Origin: Chrysomallon squamiferum
Taxonomy: Eukaryota; Mollusca; Gastropoda; Neomphalida; Peltospiridae
Reading direction: 5' to 3'
DNA: 64,000 nucleotides
Assembly: GCA_012295275.1 (NCBI GenBank)
Contig: CM022669.1
Coordinates: 12,226,980 to 12,290,979 of the forward strand
The translations under genes and the position numbers were made by a program. Positions 35,570 through 48,323 of the stretch are shown piece by piece (position 1 is the first letter of the stretch; every line of letters starts with the position of its first letter). The notes beneath the pieces are model-generated. The model was not told the DNA's origin and made no database searches. It worked only from the letters and a program-made list of their open reading frames with translations.

Positions 35570-36947
35570 TCTGTTATATTTTGGCTAATGGTGGTGCAGT
35601 AAATATTAATGATTTAAACTAATTTATGTCTTTATTCATGTGTCTATCAGGACTGTAAGTTTTTGAAAATAGATAACAAAATCTATATGAATGAAAATAT
35701 TTTACAGCAATAAATTAAATCAAGTAGTTTTTTTTTTTTTAAATATTGTTATAGATATACTAATACAAATTTGAAAAATGTTTTAAAAATTGAATATAAA
35801 TCATAGCATAAATTTTTTTTTTGTTCATTAACAGAATTTGTTTTTTTTTTTTAATTTAATCTATTACAAAATAGATAAAATTAATTATTCTTCAGCCATC
35901 AGAAGTACACTTACCATGATCTTTTCTCAGTCATATAAAAACACAAACTAGCAGGGAAATTCTTCCATGTGAGTCAGATGGATTATTTCTAAGTAAACAT
36001 TGCATGACAGTTAAAAACTAACTTCACTTAATGAAACTCTCAATTAACATTTGCCAAATTGCGTGATTCCAACAATGACCATCTCAATTAATTAAGCTGT
36101 TGGCTGCTTCCCGCTGAAGCAATCAGAAAAGAAAAAAATGAACACAGCAATTGCCTGACAGAAATCAAGAATCACTTTCTCTTAACTGTCTTACTAGAAA
36201 TTAAATATTAATTTTTAATGGCAGTTCAAAGAAATGTGTAATGTTCTTGTGTACACGTTCATATTTGCTTAGAAACAAGCTTCAGATTGTTTGGTTTGGT
36301 TTTAATTTTCACAGTCGACATCTTACTGATATGAAATAGCCATTAGGGTAAAATTAAACTTTACTGTTTAAATAAGATGAAATCAGACAATGTTATAAAC
36401 ATTCCTGTAACACCTTTTGGATTTAAACAAAGATATTTTGAAGGTTTTTGAATGCAGAAATTAAAAGATGTATACATACTTGTTTATAATAACAGTAACT
36501 CTAGCAGTTCTTACAAAAATGTACAGACATATATTTAAAAAAGGATCATTTCTGTTACACAAAGACACATATACACACGCACATACCTATATCGACGTCG
36601 ATGACCAATGTAATGAACATTTATATATTTAATAAATAATTTTAAAAGTCATAAGACATGGTTACTAGTGTATAAAAGTCACCACTGAACTGTTCCGTGT
36701 ATGTGCTCCTAAATTATCTACAGTTAACAAATAAGAACTAATAAGAACAAATATATTATAACACAACAGATCTGTCAAGTGGTTACCATAGACGAATTTA
36801 GGGAATATCGAAGACACATTATAAATATACAATAAAATAATTTCTGATTTGACATTAATATATTGAACGTAGAATATACTAATAATTTAACTGCAGCACA
36901 TATATTTCAGATATTTGTTAACCAACCAAAATGTGTATTAGAAATAC
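34501..36947. other. AT-rich non-coding DNA in the TTLL 5' intron
   Basis: Contains poly-A (34688-34714), TA (34919-34943), (TAA)n (35023-35081) and TA (35541-35569) tracts. Lines near 36000-36300 are of ordinary complexity. No exon is supported. Confidence 0.5.
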
Positions 36948-37050
36948 CTTATTCATATAGTAAAAATCCACCGAATCAATTATAAGTTGCACGTCTACGC
37001 TTATCCGCCATATTGTTTCTTGCTTGACATTTGTATACAATATCAATGCG
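36948..37050 (-). promoter_or_regulatory. Probable TTLL first (untranslated) exon with YY1-like site and uORF
   Basis: The minus strand carries CAATATGGCGGATAAG, a good match to the YY1 AANATGGCGG element often found just after animal start sites, and ends in a donor (ATAAG|GTATTTC, exon end 36948). The ATG at 37009-37011 opens an 11-codon uORF (MADKRRRATYN) that stops at 36976. It cannot continue in frame into the TTLL start exon. Extent on the 5' side is unknown. Confidence 0.4.
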
Positions 37051-37860
37051 CGGATTTAATTTTACACAAACATAAAATTCGTTGATCATAATTCCATTAT
37101 TATTGAAAATCAATGATGATATAAAAGTTCCCAATAAAAATACTTTATTTGTTTAAAATACTGTTTATGACCTAGAAAACACGTATCGTTTATAATGGAT
37201 TCTTTGAGATCTGCGCGGTTCACGAAATCAGTTGCTGGGTGAGCTGTGGCTTAGCCTAAGGGAAATAATTATGATTCTGCTTTAGATAAAAAGATTTGGG
37301 ATATTAAGGCCCGTACACATCTAATATTTTGCTACAATGGATTTCTCTTTTGTTGGCTACTTGAAAATTAGGCAAAAATACATTAAAAAATTTATTTCTG
37401 CATCTAGCTCCTTGAAATTCAACTTTCATGTGAAATGTACCCGAGTTGGTATGGTATTCAAAAAGTTATTATAAGTGGATAAAAAGATTTATTTATTTAT
37501 TTATGAATGTACGTCTGTCTGCTGAAATATTTATTTCGTTAGTTAATTTTGACGATGTTTATTTTTATTCGATATTTATTATATATATAACTTATATTCT
37601 CTTGTAATATTATATAGCACTGTCAGATAGTGATATCCTCGAGGTCTATGCTGTCACAAATGCATATTAAGTTCTTTCCAGTCACATGTACATTATAATT
37701 TCTTAACTGAAAGTATTCTTAGCTATCATACGAATTTTCATACAAGAGCAACTCTTGCAAGACTCCTTATTGATAGTCTAGATTTTATTTGATATTCCAG
37801 ATCCACCCATAACTCGTCATTTAATTATTATTCATAAGAGTATAATAAAAACAATAACAA

Positions 37861-37899
<39 letters not shown>

Positions 37900-39893
37900 G
37901 GCGTATTTGGTACTTTGCAATAATAACCGTAGTATTGTATATCATTAATAATCGTATGTAATGATACAGTAGTGCTTAACTGTTGTTTTTGTTAAGCTTT
38001 GTCAATAAATAATTATACATTGTTTGGTTTCATTTCATTTTTTTTTTTTTTTTTTTTTCGTTTATCTTTTCATCTATTCATAGGAGGCCTTCTCTTTAGG
38101 TAATTATTAATCCTGCCAGGTAATATCATTTGAAATGCGTAGCTCGTATGGAATGAAGATAAGCTTTTAATGTAAACACAGACAACCGTCCATAAACTGG
38201 GTCACTTAGAACGCTAATAGTTTAAACTGCTACATTTTACTTTTGATTTACTATTTCATTAGAGCCAGTGTCTAGAGGGGGATCAAAAGGAGAGGCGGGT
38301 GGCTCTCCCAAAATATATATATATTTTTTTTTTTTTTTGCGCCATTTCATTTATTGTTTTCTGTTTATTTCACTCGTCCGACAAAAGCGAAATTAATTAA
38401 TTAATTAATTTCAGTTTTTACTTGCATTGTTTTGGAAGAACTTTCTGGACTCTTTACTTTATTCGCCCAATCTCCCTTTGTTTTGAATTCTCTGGTCAGT
38501 TTCTGGTCAGCAGCGTTTTCGTTATATTTAGAGAATTTCGAGATTTCTGTAAAACTTTATATATATAAATATATAATTGTATTTTGATTTTAAACACATA
38601 AAAACAGTTATTTACTTCTTTGTGCTTTGATTTTAAATACAAAATAAAAATGTATAACGAACATAAAATTATGGGGTACCTATCACGAAACCATTCGTGT
38701 GCTGTCTGCCCCCAACGTTACAGCGAACAATAATAAACAGAATGTTTAATTAATGCTATTTTATTTATTTCCCTTTTTTTCATTACAATAAATATCGCTG
38801 TTCAAATGGCTGTTTTAGAACCGAATCAGTAACGTCACAAACAGCGTCTTACGGAACTGATTTGTCTGGATTATAAAATTTGTACTTATATCTGACTATG
38901 TAATGTCAACTTATCCTCAGGCTTTGCATTTGTTCCATACTGGTCTTTGAAGAGGAACACAATCATGTTATATAATGGTCGACTGTTTCCGAGAAGTATT
39001 GCTGTGGGCCGAAATAAATCGCTCATACTTTTCAAAGCAGACGTGACAGGCTAACCAATAACATCAAAGAATGTTCTAAGCTCTGTCCGCCTTCCGTAAA
39101 CCACTCAATATCTGTAGCCATAAATCTTGCGGCAATAAGAAAGTTATTGATTATTTGTAATAAAAATATTTGAAGAAGCTTACTCGTCAGATGAAAGTTG
39201 AGGAACAAATGGACCAATTATAAGCAGACGCTTTTCGGCCATAGACATATAGAGCATGTTATGCATGTAACAGTTCAGAATAATTTGCTTTGCTTTTATC
39301 TGAATGTCTCTGGGTTATGAAAGCATGGAGCAAGCAAAATAAATAAATTGGGGAAACAGTTGAAAAGAATTAAATAACAAAAAAATCAGCATTTTTGTTT
39401 AATTAATATTTTTTTTTACGCATAAGTTTGTTTCTAATTTCGAAATTAGCTGGAACCTACGCGTTTTACGTGTATAACTACTAGTATATAACTAACTCCC
39501 CATCGGTAAAGTAAATATATAAACAAACAAAGAAACAGATAAATACAAATATAAATAAATCAAAGCAGAAACAATGACATTCTTTCCAAAGATCTAACAG
39601 AATCATATCTTTTCATTTTCAAATCAAATGCGAAACGCCGATTACGACAATCATCGGCACTTCTGACTGTAAGAGAAAACCATTAAAAAGGAACGAATAA
39701 AATCCACTTGCTAACCACGTATGATTTATTATCAGCTTTCGTCTATGGGTCTGAATGACCAGAATAAATGACCAGTAACGGACGCAGTCGTGTTTTCGTA
39801 GTGTCTGAATGGTCAGATTTGTAATCCTTATTAATATTACATAACGTTGTGCAAGGCAGCAGATTTATTTCATTTATTTTTTGAGCAGTCTTA

Positions 39894-40238
39894 ATGTTAC
39901 AGAGCATTACAGAAACTGTTGTGTACCATTTATATCAGTGTGACATTGCCATACTGATCTTGAAGAAAGTTAAGTCATGCATAGATAAAGCAAACAAAAC
40001 CAATGCGGACTTGCTGGATGTTGTAATTATGTGTAGGATAGTCATCACCAACAGATTTCACCGTTATCAGTTACACGCGTACAAAGCAATTATTTTATTA
40101 TTTATTCATATAGTGTCTGCAGGCTCTTTTTCATCCATTATCTTAACATTTAGCACCAACACTTCGGGAAATCTAAGACTTTATTCCAATCAGGGTATAC
40201 GTTGTCTTAAAGCCCAGTGGTTCCACCATTCTTTATAA
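39894..40238 (+). other. Unrecognised 114-codon ORF
   Basis: ATG to TAA, mixed composition (KVKSCIDKANKTNADLLDVV, then a hydrophobic stretch IILLFIHIVSAG). It is one of the longest ORFs outside the three genes. No splice or promoter context supports it and no family is recognised; it may be chance or an element relic. Confidence 0.15.
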
Positions 40239-41142
40239 TCTATAATAATATCGATAAATGCCCGGAAAGATACGAAAGGCGACGACGATACGAAACTGCT
40301 TTCATTTTCTAATCATAGTAAATTAGTATGGTTGTAGTATTAAATTAATGTATACTTTCATCAACAATAATTATTTAATTATGTAAATATCAATATTTGG
40401 TATTCATAGACTGTACACCTTTGGGTATTCGCTGAACAAAGATAATTAAGACATATACCGTACGAAAATAATTATTTATGCGGAAAGAAATTAAGAATCA
40501 AATCTATTTTTAGATGTTCTGAGGATTTTTCTGTAAAAATGCATTCTTGCAGTTATTTTCTCGTTCACTTTCTTTCTACGTCATGCTTTACGGCGAACAA
40601 ATGAAGTTTAAAAAATTAGATATTGTTAACCGAGATAGTAAATCATAAATTAATTAGTATTGGCCAGGACTAAAATCAAAGCTGATGTCCTCGATCTGGG
40701 TCGTTGATGGTAAGCGTTTTTTTCATTTTGATTTTTGATTTATTTATTTATTTTTAATCATTCATTAGACATATAATTTTTTTTTTTTTTTTAAAACCCA
40801 AAACAACAATAATAAAAATAAAAAACCCACTCGGTACAGGGTTATGATATTTATATTAAATAAATTTGGGTATGTTTGTTTCTAGTTAGCGAAATAAAGA
40901 ATTACTATTATATGAATAAATATATATCCAAGAAACCAAATTAACAGATGAGTCAATAAAAATAAATAATAAAATCGATGCTGTTATGTTCTAGAATCAC
41001 GATGTAAAGTCTTCACAATCAAATAACTCAGCACACAACAGTTATAGGGAACAAAAAATGTATTTGTCTTAACGTTCCCAAAATTATTTTCTAATCTTTT
41101 TTCGCATTAGTTTATTTTGTCCAGTTGTGCAAGTGATGCATG

Positions 41143-41181
<39 letters not shown>

Positions 41182-41739
41182 ACCAATGTCATAATAATTA
41201 CAAACATTCTCTACAACATAATAAGACTAAAAAAAAAAATCCTTTTATTCGACTTTAATGTAATGAACATTATGGATTTTTCTTGAACAAATCAAACACT
41301 ACTATAAATTAGACTAATGAATCAAAACTCTTATGACTTGAAGTGCTTGTTATTTCTTTATGAGTATTTGTAAAAAGTTGATTATTTAAAAAGCCTAATA
41401 CCGCATTTATCCAGATTTTCTCCTCAAAGGCATAGTGCTCTTCTAGGTTAAAACAATTTTCTTAATATAATAATGAAATAATAATACCCATATTAATAGT
41501 GTAAACAGTAAAAGAACGAAGTGACGCGGGCTTAGATTCTATCTCTAAGATATAAAATAAATAATAACAGTGTTTTTATCAACCACAAGTAACTACTGCA
41601 GATTACTATATACTTATGTTAATATCGCATCAGAAGCAAATATACGAATTATGCTTTTAAAATTCCTGATACCACACAACTATCGAGAACTTCTAGCATT
41701 TGAAATTTACCGCCAAAGTTGAGTCCAGAGGATGCTATC

Positions 41740-41776
41740 TTGAAACGGAAGTAACCACAACAATCACGTGATTAAG
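41740..41776 (+). promoter_or_regulatory. SNX27 proximal promoter/5'UTR motifs
   Basis: ACGGAAGTAA at 41744-41753 resembles an ETS-family site. TCACGTGA at 41764-41771 is a palindromic E-box of the USF/MITF-TFEB type, 5 nt before the ATG. Both are motif matches only. Confidence 0.35.
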
Positions 41777-42039
41777 ATGGCTGATAGTGACGATGAGGGA
41801 AGTCTCCCCTCCCCTTCAAATTCCCAAGAAGACTTGGCCAAGGTTGGGCCACGGATTGTGACTATTACAAAGACAGAGACAGGTTTTGGTTTTAATGTTA
41901 GAGGACAAATTAGTGAGGGTGGACAGCTCAAGTCAATAGCAGGCGTTCTGTACGCTCCCTTACAACATGTCAGTGCTGTTTTGGAAGGTGGGGCAGCCGA
42001 AAAAGCAGGAATACGAAAGGGTGACAGGATCCTGGAGGT
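41777..42039 (+). CDS. SNX27: SNX27 exon 1
   Basis: Start [10 protein letters not shown], then most of the PDZ domain to GDRILEV. Donor GGT|GTAAGT, phase 2 out. Confidence 0.95.
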
Positions 42040-45000
42040 GTAAGTAAACAAATGCCAAATGATCACTGTTTGTTTTTGTTACATAACTTAAACAGTAGGA
42101 TTCATGTAGTATCCCTTCGTGATGCACTAGTCGGTAAACGAAACAAATATCGTACAGTTACACAATTTAAATACATGCATGTGTAATATTCACATTGCTC
42201 AAGGCACATTGCTTCCCGCAAAGTTTCCCGTGTTTTAACTGATACAAATTAACAGTTTTTATGAAATTATTAAAATCATCTTTCAGTTTTTACAGTTTTT
42301 ATTTTACTTGTTACAAATATATTTTTTAAAAAAAAAAAAAAGAGGTTATATCAGTAAATCCGGTTTTTGGAGAAATATACATTTTTTCAATCATTTGATT
42401 CTAACACTGTAACAGTAACAAACAAACTCGTTACAAATCATTGTAGAGATTTTAAATAATAGTAATAAAAAAAGAAATCATGTCTTAATATATATATAAT
42501 CAACTGATGAAAATGTTAATCATCACAGTTCTTTAAAAAATATTTTCTGAGTTTGTTTACTAAAACTCTTAAAAATTACTTATTTACATTGCCATAAATT
42601 GTAATAACTATATAAACACTAATGTGGTGAACCTGTATAGCCAGATAGGTTATTAGCAACAGTGGTCTTGAAAATGTTTGTTTGCAAGCTTACCTAAGTT
42701 TTTATATTGAAGTGATTTAAATAAAAAGAAAATTCATGAGTATGCTTGTATTTAAATAATAAATAATGCTATAAAACAAACAAAGATTTGAAAGTTTGAA
42801 AATCATTTGCTGTTTAAATGTTTGTTTTCATCTTGCAGTTGATATAAACATTCTATTTTGGAAAAGTAAGAATATTACAAATTCATAAATGTAATCTAAT
42901 TTAATTGTACAAACAATCAATATTTTTTCATAGATGCATTATAATAAAACTACATGTACTTAACAATAAATTCATTTCTAATTCTAAATACTCTTATCTG
43001 TATTTGTTGGTTATAATATAGTTGGATAAATTTGGGGTTTGTAGACATAAAATAATATGTTTATAATTAAATACATGTTAAACTTATTATTAATCTAAAA
43101 TTCTTAAACTTTAAATTGAATTAAACATGCATGCATATGCACATCTATGTACAAAATTATTATACAACATATCATTTTACAGTTTATCATCACAGCCCAT
43201 TATTTTATCATTATATTTAAGCAGTTCCTGAAGTCTAATTTTGTTTTGTTAATCACAACTTTTATTATATCATTAATATATTTGTAAATAAAGTTATATT
43301 TATAAATAAAATGTTAATTATTTAGTGTAAATAGTAATTTCTTAGAGATGTTACACAGTTTAAAATTTTTATTATATTTTTATCCTTGTTGAATAACAAA
43401 GTTATCTGATGCAAATGATGGTACCACGTGTTTCCTTTGAAATTGTAGTGTTAAAATGATAACTGTAGTATTTGCAAATTTATACTGTTTCCTGTAACAT
43501 TCCATGTATCATGTTTTCTTTTTGCATAAAAAATACATTGGTTTATTTTTAAAAAGAAATTATGTTGGTAGGATAATGTTAGGTCATTTGATATTATAAT
43601 AATTATTATTGTTTTAATGATTCAGTATTATATTTTTATTATTTATTTTACTTCTTTTTTTCAGTAACAGCATCAATGTCGAAGGTGCAACACATAAACA
43701 GGTTGTGGACTGCATTCGATCTGGTGGTGATACCCTCACATTAACTGGTATGTTACATATCTGTTTTGTCAGTGTGTCTGTAGATGTAATAGTTATTATT
43801 TGTGTGTCAGATTATAAATCTGCATGTTTTATTGTTCTAAGAGGGGTAGACCACAGATCAGTGATAGAGAGTGCTGACTTGAGGTCTTCCTTTTTACTCC
43901 TATCTTTAGAACTATATCCCGTTCTTGCCAATACTTCATATCAGTTACAACAGATTTTCTTTACTCTTTTTATTTAGAGAAAATCCCTCAATTAAAAACT
44001 AATCTGAGTAGCCATTTTTCCATTCTTTATATCTGCAAGTTCCTAAATAGTAACTTAGTAAGCATGGTATTATAGGATAATAATTAAAAGTGGTTGAATG
44101 TGTGCTATTAAGCAAATGAAGCTTTTTGTATTTCATTTATTGTTCAATAAATGTGAATTCATATTAATCTTATTATTGACATTTTTGAGATCACACATGT
44201 TTATTTGTAGTTATTTTGTTTATGTCATTTACATCACGTAATTATGAATCATCCAGTATCTGAGTATGTGTCATTATTATTTATATTGCAAAAACATTGT
44301 TATCATTATGAAACTATCAGTCCTTAGTGTTATTTGTATTCTGATATCACTTATCTTTATAATATATTTATTTATTTATTTATTTATTTATATCATGAAA
44401 CTGGAGACAAGAAGGCAGCAGAGAAGGATTGTAATGTGTGTTTGTAACAAGTGCTTTTATTGCAGAATAAGTAAATCAACCCAATTTCCTGTCCAAGTTT
44501 ACATGTAAACTAATATACAGTAAAATACAACTGTTTATTCATCATCTTTTGACAATTCAATTTTATATATTTGTTTGACCAAAAACATACTTTGAAAATT
44601 TCTTAAAAACTTAATTAGTTGCCTAACACAACACACTATGAAGATCTTTGATTGTTTGTTACTGAAGACTTTGTGATTGGTTATTTGACTTTATGAAAAA
44701 GTTTCTATATATATTTTGTTTTCTGTGTGACAGAATAATTTTTCATGTGGCAATGAAGTTTTTTTTTTAATCAATTTGGTGGTCTTCTGCAGCAGGTGTA
44801 ATTAGAACCTTCTGGCCATTTGAATTTACAAGTCATTTATTATTCTGACAGATTTTATGTAAATCTATTATCAGAAACCATTTGTTTTTTTTAAATTGTC
44901 TGTTAAGTAGTTACAAGAAAACTTTACTAAAAGCTTCTTTTATTTTTTTTATTCTCATGAAGACTGAAATCCATTTTTGCAAATGTACAACAAAGCTTTC

Positions 45001-48000
45001 TGGAGCTCTGTCATTTACTGTTATATATTATATACATACCACACACACACACACACACATCTTGTAATAAGAGATAAACCAATTTTCTTAGATTTATAAA
45101 CTGTTTTTATTAGATATTGAACTTTATTTACATATAAAATATGAATTATTGTCAGGAAGAAACTGAATGTTTTTTGATGAAATGTATTACATATATATAT
45201 ATATATTAAATTTAAAATGTAAAATGTCTGTTTGAAACATAACTTGAGCCTTTAAATTGTCAGTAAAAAGGGCCAGTTGAATTCATTGAAAATTTTAATT
45301 ATTTAGTCTACACCACAACACAGAGAAATTATACAATAAATATACTCAAAATTGTGAAAAAGCTCTAATTAACAATTACAAAATGTAACATACGTTTCGG
45401 ACAAGCAGAGATAATAAATAATTCAGTAAATTTATTTATCAAATAAAACTGATTCTGGGCAGTGTTATTTCACTTCATTAATATTCATGAATCATTTTCT
45501 TCCAGTGCACTTCTTGCAAGAATTAAATGATCGGAACTTGGTTCTTTCAGTAAATTAATAACAGTACTGCACATCCCAGTTGTGATCTGTTCTTGGGAAC
45601 ATAATTTAATTGTAAACAAATACTGTCTTCCTATCACAGCTTACAATCACTGATAGTTTCTTTATCTTTGGTACTGAGTGGCAAGCATTACAGAGGACCC
45701 CTTAGCATTAAATATCAAGCATCACAAAACACCACTCTTTATTTTAATTATTATTTTTTTGAGGGGGGCAAGGTTCATTTGCTATTTTTTTATTGGTCAT
45801 TCTAAGTCAGGTAAAGAAATTCACATTATTATTATTAGTGCCTTTTCTCATTGGTTTTACCTCATTGGTTTTACCTCATTGGTTTTACCTCATTTTTTGG
45901 AAGTATTTGGAATTTTATTTTGCATCAGGGGAAAAGAAGACTAATATTAATTTTTTAAAGATTACCCTCAAATAAATGCCAGTTTTTATACATGCTCACA
46001 TCTAAATGAGAGATTTTCTTCTAAAGGGGTTAACTCTATTAAAAATTATTTGTTTTGTTTTTGTTTTTTTTATTGTTGTTTCTACACTTTTTCTTCAGAG
46101 GTAACAGGTGTGAATGAAAAGTTGTGCATGACTGCAACACCAAGTGCGAAAATCTGTGCATTATTATATGTATTTTCTGCAATGATTATCACACAAGTGC
46201 ATATAATGGGGAACACTGAAATAGCCTTTACAATTATAAAACACTACAGGTAAACTCACATGAAAACTTTTGAAGTCATCACAACTAATCTGTCTGTTTA
46301 AAATTTTTGAAATTTCTCATGTCAACAACAATGGTAAGAAATGTAATCTCACATTTTCATCATGACAAGGCACAATCTATTTCTGGAATAATCTAACATG
46401 CTGGAAACACATTTATATCAAGTACAACAATAGAAGCATGATCAGGGGATAAGCTACCAAAAATTGATTTAAGCACATTCAATTGTGGACATCATTACAG
46501 ATTCTGAGGGAAATAAAAGTATGAAGGATTTTTTAAGTTACTCTGATAAGTAGTCATAGGATAATGAAATTACTCTTTGAGATAATAAAAATAAAGAAAA
46601 GTCTAGCAGCTTTTTTTTTCTTTTCTGTTTTTGAAATTTGTGGAACAGGATTTATTCTAATTTTGAAGATAAGCTTTTTTAAAAAACTACTGTATAATGT
46701 GTTTATCATTATATCACTAAAGTTGTTAATAAAATATCTTTTTATTTATTAATTTTAGAATTTAACATTTACATATCTCATTCTTTTGTGATTTCTTTTG
46801 AGACAGAAGAATTTACTTCTGCATTTCACTCCTTGTTTAGATCCTGAAATTATCAAGAACATAAGAAAGATAGTATTCTGTATTTTAAATGAAGACATAT
46901 GCATATTAATGGGTCAGACCTTTATTATGAAAATAAATCTTATTTATTTTTAAATTTTTAAATTTTTTAAACATATCTTTTGTGCATTGGTCTTTAGTGA
47001 TCATTTCTTTATTTTTTTATTATTACTACTACTACTACTACTATTATTATTATTATTATTATTATTTTTTTTTTTTTTTTATTTTTTTTTTATTTTTTTT
47101 TTAACAAAGCAAAATATCAAAATTTAATTATTCTGGCCTTGTGACTGTCTATTTATATTAATATTTCATAACCTGTACTGGCATGCTGCATTTTGTAATT
47201 GAGATTCTGTTGTTAGTTTAGTTTTAAGATTTGTAATAAAATATTTATTTAATCATAAAGATGGAATACTGTTTCAGCTTTGTTAGAAAGATAATAAAAG
47301 TTGGTTATTTTATGACATTAATTAATAATGTAATAGAAACAATTTTTTCCTTTACCTTCCATAATGGAAACTGTACATCATTTTAATAGACTTTGTACCC
47401 ATATCTGTCACTTGACATGATAACGTTTATGTAGTTTATTTAAATTATACAGACATTTCCTAATTAAAACCTCATGTAGCTTCTTTATAATGGCTTCATA
47501 TTAAAATATGAATTCACATAATTTATGATTCTTTAGTCTTTATCTTATTATTTTTGTTATCTTTGACTATTTAAAAGTATTTTTATCATTACATCTTTAA
47601 TAATTTGTTTTACATACAATTTCATTTACTTACTTTGATCAATATTTCATCAGCAATAATAAATTAAAAGAACCTAAAGGACATAGATCACAAACTGAAA
47701 ATAATAACACACACACATACATACATACACAAAACACAACAGAGAAAATATTTCTTTGATGACACAGGATTCACATTGCCATCATACTTCCATTAATATG
47801 TGTTGAAGAAATATTTTAAATAATCACAGTGGCAACACCAACAACAACAAATGTGTGTTTATTAAAACAATAAATGCTGTTATATTGTTTTATTTCCAGG
47901 GTCAAAAATGTATTGAGTCTATTTTTAATTTAGAAATTATTAAAAAAAAAAATCTATAAAACACATAAAATTCAGACATAATTTATCTTTTATTCCTAAA

Positions 48001-48270
48001 ATGAAATAATATAAAATAATAATGTAACAAATATTCTAGTTAAATAGCTACCTTGTATTAGTGTTTATACATGACATGTTGTTTTTCTTCTTCTCTTTTT
48101 TCAGTTATTTATACATTTTGTACATTGCTGGAGCAATATCTATGTTATCTAATATGATTATACTTAATTTAATATACAGCCTACTGATATGTGTTATATT
48201 CTGCATAGAGGCAATATGTGATGATTAGATATATTTTTGGGATAGAATAGTATTTACTTCAATAAATAAC

Positions 48271-48323
<53 letters not shown>

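Larger units (their letters stand above)
37051..41776. other. Intergenic region between divergent TTLL and SNX27 genes
   Basis: Less microsatellite-rich than the introns. Holds a (TAA)n tract (37860-37899), poly-T runs (38038-38058, 41145-41177) and AT-rich DNA. A plus-strand ORF of 114 codons (39894-40238) has no recognisable family. Short G+C-richer patches occur near 37200 and 38280. Confidence 0.5.

Noticed and set aside
41764-42066. Minus-strand 100-codon ORF opposite SNX27 exon 1
   Set aside because: Antisense shadow of the PDZ exon; no supporting context.
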